Positions 10,146 to 17,006 of a stretch of 64,000 nucleotides of DNA are shown here, one piece after another. The translations under genes and the position numbers were made by a program. The notes below the pieces were generated by a model. The model was not told where the DNA came from. It saw only the letters and a list, made by a program, of their open reading frames with translations, and ran no database searches. The stretch covers positions 1 to 64,000 of the forward strand of contig NZ_SRZC01000016.1 of NCBI RefSeq assembly GCF_004792655.1, read 5' to 3'. The stretch's first letter is position 1; each line of letters starts with the position of its first letter. Source of the stretch: Palleniella muris (GTDB taxonomy: Bacteria > Bacteroidota > Bacteroidia > Bacteroidales > Bacteroidaceae).

Positions 10146-10163
10146 ACACTGATGATGTTTTTG

Positions 10164-10348
10164 TTGGTGTCGGTAAAATGCAAATACATCCCTTATTGTG
10201 TACGTAATGTACGGATGTTTCTGGGCAGAGAACCGCGTTAGTGGTGACGCGGTTCCCAAGCCCCCTTTTTTTGAAGAAAAACCTCATAAGATGGTGATAT
10301 ATGAGAGTTTTGCTGCTTATCATTGTTTTTTTTACAGGACGACACCAA
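10164..10348. mobile_element. MITE-like element, copy 1 (about 185 bp, no coding capacity)
   Basis: The left end TTGGTGTCGGTAAAA and the right end, read on the other strand as TTGGTGTCGTCCTGTAAAA, form imperfect terminal inverted repeats. Inside is a palindrome around GAACCGCG...CGCGGTTC and a GTACGTAATGTACGG segment. A related copy in inverted orientation lies at 36901-37052 and a decayed fragment at about 16872-16950. No transposase gene was found nearby. Confidence 0.65.
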
Positions 10349-10357
10349 TATATTTTT

Positions 10358-10459
10358 TTACAGACCATAGCAGCTTGTCACACCAATCGATGTGCCTATC
10401 GCCGTAAGGATGGCGACAATAAGCTGGATAATGTATTTCACGGTTTCTTTCTTAGTCAT
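10358..10459 (-). CDS. 33-residue membrane peptide of the 'smalltalk' type
   Basis: Begins MTKKETVKYIIQ and consists of a short charged start, one hydrophobic helix (about residues 9-26) and a Cys near the end (GVTSC). It resembles peptides annotated as 'smalltalk protein' in Bacteroidetes, which sit next to HU-like and cell-wall hydrolase genes, as here. A longer in-frame reading starting at 10612 is rejected because it would run through a hairpin and into the HU gene. The CA-rich leader typical of this genome precedes the start. Function unknown; the name comes from memory of annotation practice. Confidence 0.7.
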   Translation of the reverse strand: MTKKETVKYIIQLIVAILTAIGTSIGVTSCYGL

Positions 10460-10507
10460 GTTTTTTAGGTTTTGGGTTGATGGTTTTAGTAAAGAAAGGA
10501 AAAGGGT

Positions 10508-10550
10508 GCGCCCTCCCCTATTTTCCCGTTTTGGAGACCGGGGAGGGCGC
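10508..10550 (-). terminator. Hairpin after the HU-like gene
   Basis: Perfect 11-bp arms GCGCCCTCCCC (10508-10518) and GGGGAGGGCGC (10540-10550). The hairpin lies just behind the HU stop codon and before the small peptide gene, so it may terminate or attenuate. Confidence 0.7.
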
Positions 10551-10556
10551 AAAGGG

Positions 10557-11006
10557 TCAGGCAGCAGACTCCTTGACAATGTTCTCAGGAACCCTGGTGC
10601 ACTTGGTGCCATAGGTGAGAACGGAGATTACCTTGCCGGAGGCAGTGTCCTTCTGCTTTGTCGGGAGGAAAAGCACCCTTGTGCCCACAATGTTCTTCTG
10701 GACAGAGAACTCCTCAAGGCTCTCGGCACCCTTGCTGCGGAGTGACATCTTGAAAGTGCCGAGACCGTCGAGCTTCACGGCATAGGAATTCTGGAGCTGG
10801 GTCTTTATCTCATAGATGAGAGCCTCTATGCAGCCCTTGACATCCGACTTGGTGAGGGAACATTTCTCCTCTATGCGTTCGGCAATCTTGTCCGTGGACA
10901 CTGTGTTTACGATGACGGCATTGGCGTACCACTTGTTGTTCGCAGGGTCTACACGACCGTCTGAATACTTGCGTTCGATTTTCTTGACTTTGTAAAGTAC
11001 TGGCAT
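10557..11006 (-). CDS. HU-like DNA-binding protein
   Basis: A 149-residue protein of the Bacteroidetes 'HU domain, putative' type. Residues about 35-110 match the histone-like fold (helices around STDKIAERIEEKCSLTKSDV, then VKLDGLGTFKMSLRSKG, the HU beta-arm region). A short extra N-terminal strand segment precedes it and a tail of about 30 residues follows. This family is distinct from canonical 90-residue HU and commonly lies beside a cell-wall hydrolase. A 9-bp repeat tract occupies the upstream region. Confidence 0.85.
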   Translation of the reverse strand: MPVLYKVKKIERKYSDGRVDPANNKWYANAVIVNTVSTDKIAERIEEKCSLTKSDVKGCIEALIYEIKTQLQNSYAVKLDGLGTFKMSLRSKGAESLEEFSVQKNIVGTRVLFLPTKQKDTASGKVISVLTYGTKCTRVPENIVKESAA

Positions 11007-11055
11007 AATAAATTAAATGTGTTTGTGTTGTTAGAAAAAAGGTTAATTAAAAAAA

Positions 11056-11145
11056 AGACAGTAATGACAATTGTGTCAGTAATGACAGTATTGTCGGGTC
11101 GGTCAATATTGTCAATAATGACAGTACTGTCAATACTGACGACCC
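11056..11145. repeat. 9-bp repeat tract, tract 2
   Basis: About ten 9-mers such as TGTCAGTAA, TGACAGTAT, TGTCAATAA and TGACAGTAC, ending in TGACGACCC. It includes the perfect palindrome TGACAGTACTGTCA. It fills the space between the M15 peptidase gene and the HU-like gene. Confidence 0.85.
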
Positions 11146-11163
11146 GTTCCCGGCGGCTCATCC

Positions 11164-11673
11164 CTACCCCACCTTCCGCAGTGCCTTGGCGGAATTGTCA
11201 GGCATCTCGTAGTGCATGAAATGCTGGCGGCGCAGATGCTCGATGCTGTACGAGACATGTATCCACTGCGCATTGTCCCTCCTGCGGCACTCGTAGATGA
11301 GCTGGTCGTAAGGCAGCGTCTGGCGGATGAAGTCAAACATCTTCTTCCCCACCTCCGCATTGGGGACAAAGATGTCGGCAGCCTCGCCGTAAAGATGCTG
11401 GGAGAACTCCGCCCCGCCCACAGCCTCGTTGACCTTCTTGGAACGGTAGCCGCTCGTGATTCTCAGCACACCGAACCTGCGCCTCAGAGGTTCAAGGACA
11501 TTCTCGCAGAGCAGCCGCAGATTGACCACCGCAAGCTCCGTGGGCTTGTTGTCCCACCCATGGCGTATCGCCGTGGCAGAACGGCTCATCTCCGTAATGG
11601 TGAAATGTTCGCTGAGCTTCTCGCGCTCCGGTTCCCTGACCGGGAAAGGGTTCATCATGATTGTGTTTTCCAT
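11164..11673 (-). CDS. M15-family peptidase (D-Ala-type zinc peptidase)
   Basis: A 169-residue protein with the M15 metal site: S-Q-H-x6-D (SQHLYGEAAD) and a later His in WIHVSY. Members cleave D-alanyl cross-links or stem peptides in peptidoglycan, and several are phage endolysins. I use ATG 11673; the longer reading would need a TTG start at 11703. No signal peptide is visible, so export would need a partner. Small size, no signal peptide and the nearby single-helix peptide are reminiscent of a lysis or release module, which is speculative. Confidence 0.85.
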   Translation of the reverse strand: MENTIMMNPFPVREPEREKLSEHFTITEMSRSATAIRHGWDNKPTELAVVNLRLLCENVLEPLRRRFGVLRITSGYRSKKVNEAVGGAEFSQHLYGEAADIFVPNAEVGKKMFDFIRQTLPYDQLIYECRRRDNAQWIHVSYSIEHLRRQHFMHYEMPDNSAKALRKVG

Positions 11674-11810
11674 AGTAAAAAGAATGATTGTTAGGTTTTT
11701 CAATGATTGTTAAAGTGCTTGTTTCGTTTAGCTGGTGCAAAGGTACAACATTCTGCAAGCGATTCCAAATTTTATGGGGGTATGAATGGGGGTATCATGC
11801 CCAAAGCCTT

Positions 11811-11885
11811 ACGGTCAGTGCTGAAAATACGGTCGGTACTGTCAGTATTGTCAGTTCTGTCACAACTGTCGGTACTGTCGTTGCA
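11811..11885. repeat. 9-bp repeat tract, tract 3
   Basis: Eight or so TGTCRGTAC/TGTCAGTAT-like 9-mers immediately behind the stop codon of the RteC-like gene. Here all units point the same way. Confidence 0.8.
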
Positions 11886-11898
11886 TTCATTGCTGCCT

Positions 11899-12267
11899 TC
11901 ATCTGACAATCCCCTCCCAGAACCGATCCAGTCCTGCCCTGCCGCCTGCCGAAGCAGCCGACTCCATCCTGCTGAAAAGGCTCGCCCTGCGAACCCCTTT
12001 CCTGCCCTCCGCACGGAACGCCTTGGAAGAAGGGTTGCGCGGAGGAACCATACCGAAAACCTTGAACACACGCCCCACAAGATACGTGAACGTGGCATAG
12101 CTCCCGTCCGCCATCACTATCCCGCAATGGTAGTAGACCTCATGAAGCAGTTCCAGAAGGTCCCTCTTCGTGCCCCTCCACTGCAAACCGTCCTTCTCCT
12201 GCATTGACAGCAGAAGCCTCACTTTCTCCGTCATCTCCACGATGACCATACGTCGTAATTCCTTCAT
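11899..12267 (-). CDS. Small protein resembling the RteC C-terminal domain
   Basis: A 122-residue basic protein. The stretch LQWRGTKRDLLELLHEVYYH followed by a spaced FxxxVGRVFKVFGM segment resembles the C-terminal domain of RteC, an excision regulator of Bacteroides conjugative transposons, but the RteC N-terminal part is missing. The Arg/Ser/Gly-rich tail could be disordered. It begins the minus-strand series that continues with the M15 peptidase, HU-like protein and small peptide. The assignment rests on pattern memory only. A role in DNA regulation is plausible but unproven. Confidence 0.55.
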   Translation of the reverse strand: MKELRRMVIVEMTEKVRLLLSMQEKDGLQWRGTKRDLLELLHEVYYHCGIVMADGSYATFTYLVGRVFKVFGMVPPRNPSSKAFRAEGRKGVRRASLFSRMESAASAGGRAGLDRFWEGIVR

Positions 12268-12592
12268 TGTTCTTTGTTTATTCGCCCCGCCGTCACGCGA
12301 CAGGGCACTGTTCTTACTCTCAGCGGCAACCCATCAGTCTGCACTCCCCTATTATATATATATATTACAGCTATATATCACAGCCAAAGCAGACTACACC
12401 ACTGTTTCGGCTGCGAAATTACACTATAATCGTGAACAATAAGTTCACTCGCCCAATTTTCTTGGTTAAAAAACATTATATATTAAATAATTTTCAGTTA
12501 ATGTTTCCATATATGCAATAAAATGCCTGATTGCCTTGGTTTGCATCTTTTTTCCTGTCTTGCAGGATTTCCAACAGCTGCTTATGCCAAAA
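12268..12592. other. Gene-free AT-rich stretch
   Basis: No convincing gene, promoter or RNA was found. It contains an alternating TATATATATATATA run near 12350, and its codon usage does not resemble the neighbouring genes. It leads into the palindromic repeats and the DnaA-box-like cluster. Confidence 0.5.
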
Positions 12593-12672
12593 GGTTACTC
12601 TTCAGTCGCATTTCCATTACCTTTTGGACGGTGGAGGGTAGGCTTTTGCATGGCAGGTGGTAACCTTTTGCA
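12593..12672. repeat. 22-bp palindromic repeat family, degenerate cluster 1
   Basis: Units with a GTTACCTTT-like core (here in variants such as CATTACCTTTTGG and GGTAACCTTTTGC) recur at about 22-bp steps. Better preserved clusters are at 25246-25318, 37063-37150 and 44659-44737. Confidence 0.6.
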
Positions 12673-12682
12673 GCACGGAATG

Positions 12683-12995
12683 TGTGGAAAAGTCACGAAA
12701 AAGCGTGGAAAAGCGTGTATAAACGGTGGAAAACATGCGGAAAGCGATGTGGAAAAGGCGTGGGTTATCAACAGCGGCTTTTTCTTCAGAAGGCGTGGAC
12801 GGTGGAGTGGGGATAACTCGCGGAGTTATCATCGTGCTTTCAACAGGTTGTTGTCATCAGGGCGTCGGAATGTAAAGTGCTGAGAGTAAGGGAGGAACAG
12901 GAGGGTGGGAGAGGGTTTTCCACAGTTTCCACAGGATATAATAATCATCATAGTATTCTTTTTAAAATAATAAAAGGAATATATATATATTAATG
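12683..12995. other. Origin-like region: DnaA-box-like sites next to an AT-rich tract
   Basis: TGTGGAAAA (complement TTTTCCACA, fitting TTWTNCACA) occurs at 12683 and 12748, and TTTTCCACA at 12916. One-mismatch variants are CGTGGAAAA (12704), GGTGGAAAA (12725) and TTATCAACA (12765). An AT-rich stretch with TATATATATATT follows (12935-12991). This resembles an oriC or another DnaA-controlled site, but no dnaA gene is in the window and part of the region is duplicated at 1-82. Confidence 0.4.
12910..12991. repeat. Direct repeat, copy 2 (cobalamin locus side)
   Basis: Identical to window bases 1-82. After it come a short 9-bp repeat remnant (to about 13028) and a second identical stretch carrying the promoter. 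Confidence 0.9.
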
Positions 12996-13045
12996 ATCAG
13001 TAATGACCAACCCGACAATACTGTCTGAAAAAAATCCAAGAAAAA

Positions 13046-13077
13046 TTTGGAATTCTTTGTGAAAAGCATTAACTTTG
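13046..13077 (+). promoter_or_regulatory. Promoter of the cobalamin locus
   Basis: TTTG, a 20-bp spacer and TAACTTTG at 13070-13077, base for base the mutS promoter. Transcription should start a few bases before the riboswitch. Confidence 0.8.
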
Positions 13078-13083
13078 CAACCG

Positions 13084-13300
13084 CAATTGGTTCTCCGCAT
13101 CCGCAAGGGTGACGGGGCTAAGATGGGAACGCGGTGAGATTCCGCGACATTACCCGATGCTGTGAGTCCTTTCTTTCAAGGGCAGCCACCAATCGCCACT
13201 GGACCGTCAACGGACATTAGGAAACTCCGTTGGCAATTTGTCCGGGAAGGCGGACTGCCACACATATAACAAGGATGAAGTCAGAAGACCTGCCAACTTT
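13084..13300 (+). promoter_or_regulatory. Cobalamin riboswitch
   Basis: The conserved blocks occur in order: GGTTCTC, GGGAACGCGGTG with its complement in GATTCCGCGAC, CCCGATGCTGTGAGTCC, the B12 box (CGCCACTGG near 13194), GGGAAGGCGG and finally GATGAAGTCAGAAGACCTGCC-type closing sequence near 13274-13294. It sits directly behind a promoter and before a TonB-dependent receptor of the BtuB kind. Adenosylcobalamin or a related corrinoid should repress the genes downstream. An in-frame ATG at 13238 lies inside the aptamer and is not the gene start. Confidence 0.95.
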
Positions 13301-13357
13301 GCCAATAGTAACAAGTGCCCACGGGATTATGGACACGGAAAAAACAAATCTCCAATC

Positions 13358-15328
13358 ATGACCTATGACAGAAGGGCTCTGCGGCTCATCATGTTCGTCT
13401 GTACCATTCTCATGTCATGCCCGTACTGTCATCATGTGCGGGCGCAGGACTCCTTTCCGCCTTCCGTGGCAGGGGAGGACCGGCAGGACACCATCGCCAC
13501 GGTCAATGTCTACGGCAGACGGCCGCTTGCCACGCGCCAGACACTCGCCGGAAAGGAGCTGCAGGCTCTCTCGGCGACAAGCATCGCCGACGCCCTGAAA
13601 TACTTTGCCGGCGTGCAGATAAAGGACTATGGCGGACTGGGCGGCATGAAGACCGTCAACGTGCGCTCCCTGGGCGCGCAGCATGTGGGGATATACATCG
13701 ACGGCATACGTGTCACCAACGCACAGAACGGCACCGTGGACCTCGGGAAGTTCTCACTCTCGACCATGGAGACCGTGGAACTCTACAACGCCAACAAGCT
13801 CGACGACTGCCAGTCGGCGTCGGAATATGCGTCCGGGGCGACTGTCTACCTCCGCACACGCCGTCCGCAGAAGGACTCCCTCTCGGCACAGCTGAGGACA
13901 GGGTCGTTCGGGACATGGATGGCAAAGGTCAATCTGCAGGCAAAGCGGCGGGGATGGGCAGGCTTCATCGACATCGAGGGCTTGACCACAAAGGGCGACT
14001 ATCCGTTCCGCTACAAGTCGGAATATGAGGACACCATCGGGCGTCGCAAGAACTCCGACATAAAGTACGGCAGGGTAGAGGGCGCACTGTTCAACGGCGG
14101 TTTCTCCTCGCACATCTACTACTACTATTCCGAACGAGGATGCCCGGGAGGCATTGTGCGCAGGCTCTCGGACAAGTACACGAACATCGGAAGGGAATGG
14201 GACGGCGATTTCTTCATACAGTCGGCTTACTCCCGGCAGTTCGGCAGCCACCGCATAAAGGTCAATGCCAAATATGCCAACGAGTACCTGCATTACTGCA
14301 CGGACTATCCCGAGAACCAGAACACTGCCCGCGTCGACAACCATTATCGTCAGGAGGACCTCTACGGCGCGGCCTGCTACAGTTGGCAGCCGTGGCATTG
14401 GCTGTCGCTGAGCACAAGCTACGACATACGCTATTCTAAGCTGCATGCCGACCTGAAGTATTTTGACACTGTCCATCGCACCGACCAGAAGCAGGTCATC
14501 GCGCTGCAGACGGACTGGAGGGGCATACGCTTCGCAGCGTCACTGCTCCACCAGCACTATAAGGATCACACACGCACCCATGCCGGTGCGGCAGAACCGC
14601 TTGACAAGTTCACTCCTGCCGTCTCCCTCGCCTGGTCGCTCCGCGGACTGACCGTGAGGGCGTGGTACAAGAAAATCTTCCGCGTGCCGACGCTTAACGA
14701 CCTCTACTATACTCAGACGGGCAACCGCAACCTGAAGCCGGAGTACACGAAGCAGTGGAACATCGGTGCGGAATGGCGGCACGCCACAAGGCTGTGGACA
14801 TTCTCCGTGCAGGCTGACGGTTACATCAACAGGATTGAGAACCGCATCGTCTGTCTGCCGCTGAAAGGCACCTACACATGGTCGATGATGAACTACGGCT
14901 ACACATTCTGCCGCGGACTGAACGCCACAGGCAACGCACGCCTGAACCTCCGCGACTGGAACTTCTCGCTGCTCACTTCCCTGACATGGCAGCGTGACCT
15001 TGACCGCACGGACACGGAGAGCGAGACCTACGACAAGCCGATATGCTATTCGCCGACCCTCTCCTACGGACTGACGGGCATCATCGGGTGGCGCAGTCTC
15101 TCGCTGACGGTCTCCGACCTCCATGTGTCGGAGCGCATGTGGTCGTATGCCGACCCGGAGGATGTCCTCAAGCCGTACAACAACATCGACCTGAAGCTCT
15201 CCTGCACATGGCGCAACTATGGCGTGACACTCGAAGTGAACGACCTCCTGGACGAGCAGTATGAGCATATCCCGCGCTATCCCATGCCGGGACGCAACTA
15301 CCGCCTGACGGTCAGCTTCTCGCTGTGA
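13358..15328 (+). CDS. btuB: TonB-dependent outer-membrane receptor for corrinoids (BtuB-like)
   Basis: A 656-residue outer-membrane receptor. The signal peptide ends at VRA-QDS. A short TonB-box-like region (TIATVNVYGRRPL) and a plug domain (about 60-160: GVQIKDYGGLGGMKTVNVRS, GIYIDGIRV) precede a 22-strand barrel ending in the aromatic-rich YRLTVSFSL. I chose ATG 13358 over 13238, which lies in the riboswitch. Size and the lack of a carboxypeptidase-like extension separate it from SusC proteins. Riboswitch control and a BtuG-like gene next door indicate vitamin B12 or cobinamide as ligand, as for Bacteroides BtuB2-type receptors. The gene ends in a 9-bp repeat spacer. Confidence 0.93.
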   Translation: MTYDRRALRLIMFVCTILMSCPYCHHVRAQDSFPPSVAGEDRQDTIATVNVYGRRPLATRQTLAGKELQALSATSIADALKYFAGVQIKDYGGLGGMKTVNVRSLGAQHVGIYIDGIRVTNAQNGTVDLGKFSLSTMETVELYNANKLDDCQSASEYASGATVYLRTRRPQKDSLSAQLRTGSFGTWMAKVNLQAKRRGWAGFIDIEGLTTKGDYPFRYKSEYEDTIGRRKNSDIKYGRVEGALFNGGFSSHIYYYYSERGCPGGIVRRLSDKYTNIGREWDGDFFIQSAYSRQFGSHRIKVNAKYANEYLHYCTDYPENQNTARVDNHYRQEDLYGAACYSWQPWHWLSLSTSYDIRYSKLHADLKYFDTVHRTDQKQVIALQTDWRGIRFAASLLHQHYKDHTRTHAGAAEPLDKFTPAVSLAWSLRGLTVRAWYKKIFRVPTLNDLYYTQTGNRNLKPEYTKQWNIGAEWRHATRLWTFSVQADGYINRIENRIVCLPLKGTYTWSMMNYGYTFCRGLNATGNARLNLRDWNFSLLTSLTWQRDLDRTDTESETYDKPICYSPTLSYGLTGIIGWRSLSLTVSDLHVSERMWSYADPEDVLKPYNNIDLKLSCTWRNYGVTLEVNDLLDEQYEHIPRYPMPGRNYRLTVSFSL

Positions 15329-15333
15329 TTATT

Positions 15334-15385
15334 AACCCGACAATACTGACAATCCTGGCACAACTGACAATACTGTCGGAAAAAA
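15334..15385. repeat. 9-bp repeat tract, tract 4
   Basis: Short tract of units such as TGACAATAC and TGTCGG between the receptor and the BtuG-like gene, within the same transcription unit. Confidence 0.75.
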
Positions 15386-15399
15386 TAAAAAAATAACCA

Positions 15400-16650
15400 A
15401 TGAAAACAACCCTCACAACCCTCCTCCTTGCCCTTCTCGCCCTTACGGCTTCGGCGCAGGAGAAAATCATCCTCCTCAACGAAGGCAACTGGCAGTCGGA
15501 CAATGCGCGCCTGACCTACTTCGAGGACGGCCGCATAGTAAGCAACAAATGGTTCCGCGACGTGAACGGCTACAAGATAGGCGACACGCCCAACGACATC
15601 ATACAAATCAACGACAACCTCATCGCCATCGCCGTCAACTGGTCAAACATCGTGCAGTTCATCACCCCCTCGGGCAAGGCGGTGGCTGCCACGGAGGATG
15701 TGCCGAACATCAGGAAACTGGCAACCGATGGGCGGTATGTCTACGTGACAAGCTATGCCCACGAGTGCGGAGCGATGACCTTCACAAAGGGCTTTGTGGC
15801 AAAGATTGACACCGAGACATTCAAGGTCGTGGCAGCCACCGAGGTGGGCTACGAACCGGAAGGCATAGCCTGCTACGACGGACACCTCTTTGTCGCCAAC
15901 TCCGGAGGCTACGCCTTCCAGGAGGGGCATGACTACGAGCGGACGGTGAGCATCCTTGATGCCGCGACAATGCGGGTCGTGAAGACTGTTGACACGGGAG
16001 TGATAAACCTCTATGGCAAGATGTCGCAGAGCGGAAAGTTTCTCATGATAAGCTCTCCCGGCGACTACTACGAGAACCCTGCACGCAGCATCGTCTTCGA
16101 CTGCCGCAAGGCTCTCGACGGCGAGGCGCAATGCTTTCAAGTGCTTGATTTCCCTGCCACTTACAGCACGGCGACAAGGGAGGGTGCGTTTCTCTGCATA
16201 GGTTCGTCGTACTCCTATCTCACAGGCAATTATGAGTTCTCCCACCACACCGTCAACCCTTCCGAGGTCATGGCATCGGGAGGGACAAGTGGAGTAGGGG
16301 AGGCGTTCCCCGGCACCGTGGCAAGGGACATTGAGGCATTTGCGCAGCCTTACGCCTTTTACATGAATCCGTACACCGGCTATCTTTACGCCACCGACGC
16401 CGCAGGCTATGTCTCCGGAGGAAAGATGCATCAGTGGGACAGCAACGGCAGGCACCTCGGCGAGTATGGCGTTTATATCAATCCCGGACATTTCCTTGCC
16501 CTTCCGCCCGACGGCAAGTTTACGGGAATCATGGAGGTTGCCGCCCCTGTGTCTGACGGCGCTTTCTACGACCTCACCGGCAGGCGCGTCACTGACCCTC
16601 TCCCCGGCGGTATCTACATAAGGGACGGCAGGAAGATAATCAAGAAGTAA
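15400..16650 (+). CDS. Secreted beta-propeller, BtuG-like corrinoid-binding protein
   Basis: A 416-residue exported protein: signal peptide ending ASA-QEK, then repeated propeller blades (LNEGNW, then VAINVNWSNIVQF-like and DGRYVYVTSYAHECG strands). BtuG proteins of Bacteroides are seven-bladed surface propellers that hold vitamin B12 over BtuB. The LNEGNW opening, the position behind a riboswitch-controlled receptor and the size all fit. Unlike classic BtuG it has no lipobox. It ends with a motif (YDLTGRRVTDPLPGG...) similar to the C-terminal sorting tail of secreted Prevotella proteins, so surface attachment may differ. Binding function is inferred from family and context. Confidence 0.75.
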   Translation: MKTTLTTLLLALLALTASAQEKIILLNEGNWQSDNARLTYFEDGRIVSNKWFRDVNGYKIGDTPNDIIQINDNLIAIAVNWSNIVQFITPSGKAVAATEDVPNIRKLATDGRYVYVTSYAHECGAMTFTKGFVAKIDTETFKVVAATEVGYEPEGIACYDGHLFVANSGGYAFQEGHDYERTVSILDAATMRVVKTVDTGVINLYGKMSQSGKFLMISSPGDYYENPARSIVFDCRKALDGEAQCFQVLDFPATYSTATREGAFLCIGSSYSYLTGNYEFSHHTVNPSEVMASGGTSGVGEAFPGTVARDIEAFAQPYAFYMNPYTGYLYATDAAGYVSGGKMHQWDSNGRHLGEYGVYINPGHFLALPPDGKFTGIMEVAAPVSDGAFYDLTGRRVTDPLPGGIYIRDGRKIIKK

Positions 16651-17006
16651 GTTTTTTTTTATTATGTTATGTGGATGATTTGAAACGCATATCCTTCCGC
16701 GCCCCATGGTGTGGAAGGATATGCCCAAATCCCCTTTTACCCCTGTAAAAGCAAAAGCCATGAGAAAACTGTTCGCAATCATCAGCATCTACATCAAGAA
16801 CGTGAGGAAAGCGATATTCCGGAAATAATGATGTCCGATTTTAACCTTTGCATAAAATATGCCGGTGTACATCGGAACCGCGTCAGACTCTATGGTCACA
16901 AAGGATGTTCGGGTGTAAACGTATATATAATCAGATATGTATTGTATTTTAAGTAAACAATTAATTTTGTAAATAATATTCCATTTTTATAAACCAAAAA
17001 AAATCA
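16651..17006. other. Gap with hairpin, possible mini-ORF, decayed MITE fragment and promoter
   Basis: A hairpin with ATATCCTTCC/GGAAGGATAT arms (16689-16722) probably ends the btuB transcript. A 22-codon ORF at 16760-16828 (begins MRKLFAIISIYI, basic and hydrophobic) cannot be proven. Bases 16872-16950 resemble the end of the MITE-like element. TAATTTTG at 16962-16969 is the likely -7 box of the next gene, which therefore may not depend on the upstream riboswitch. Confidence 0.55.

Noticed and set aside
10358..12267. Prophage or integrative element
   Set aside because: No integrase, portal, terminase, relaxase or attachment repeats were seen; only a small module remains.
12536..12883. 115-codon plus-strand ORF in the gene-free region
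   Set aside because: Composition is repeat- and DnaA-box-derived (GKRxx, NGGKH), with no promoter, leader or family resemblance.
13238..13357. Upstream in-frame start for the BtuB-like gene
   Set aside because: It lies within the conserved riboswitch core; ATG 13358 gives a proper signal peptide.
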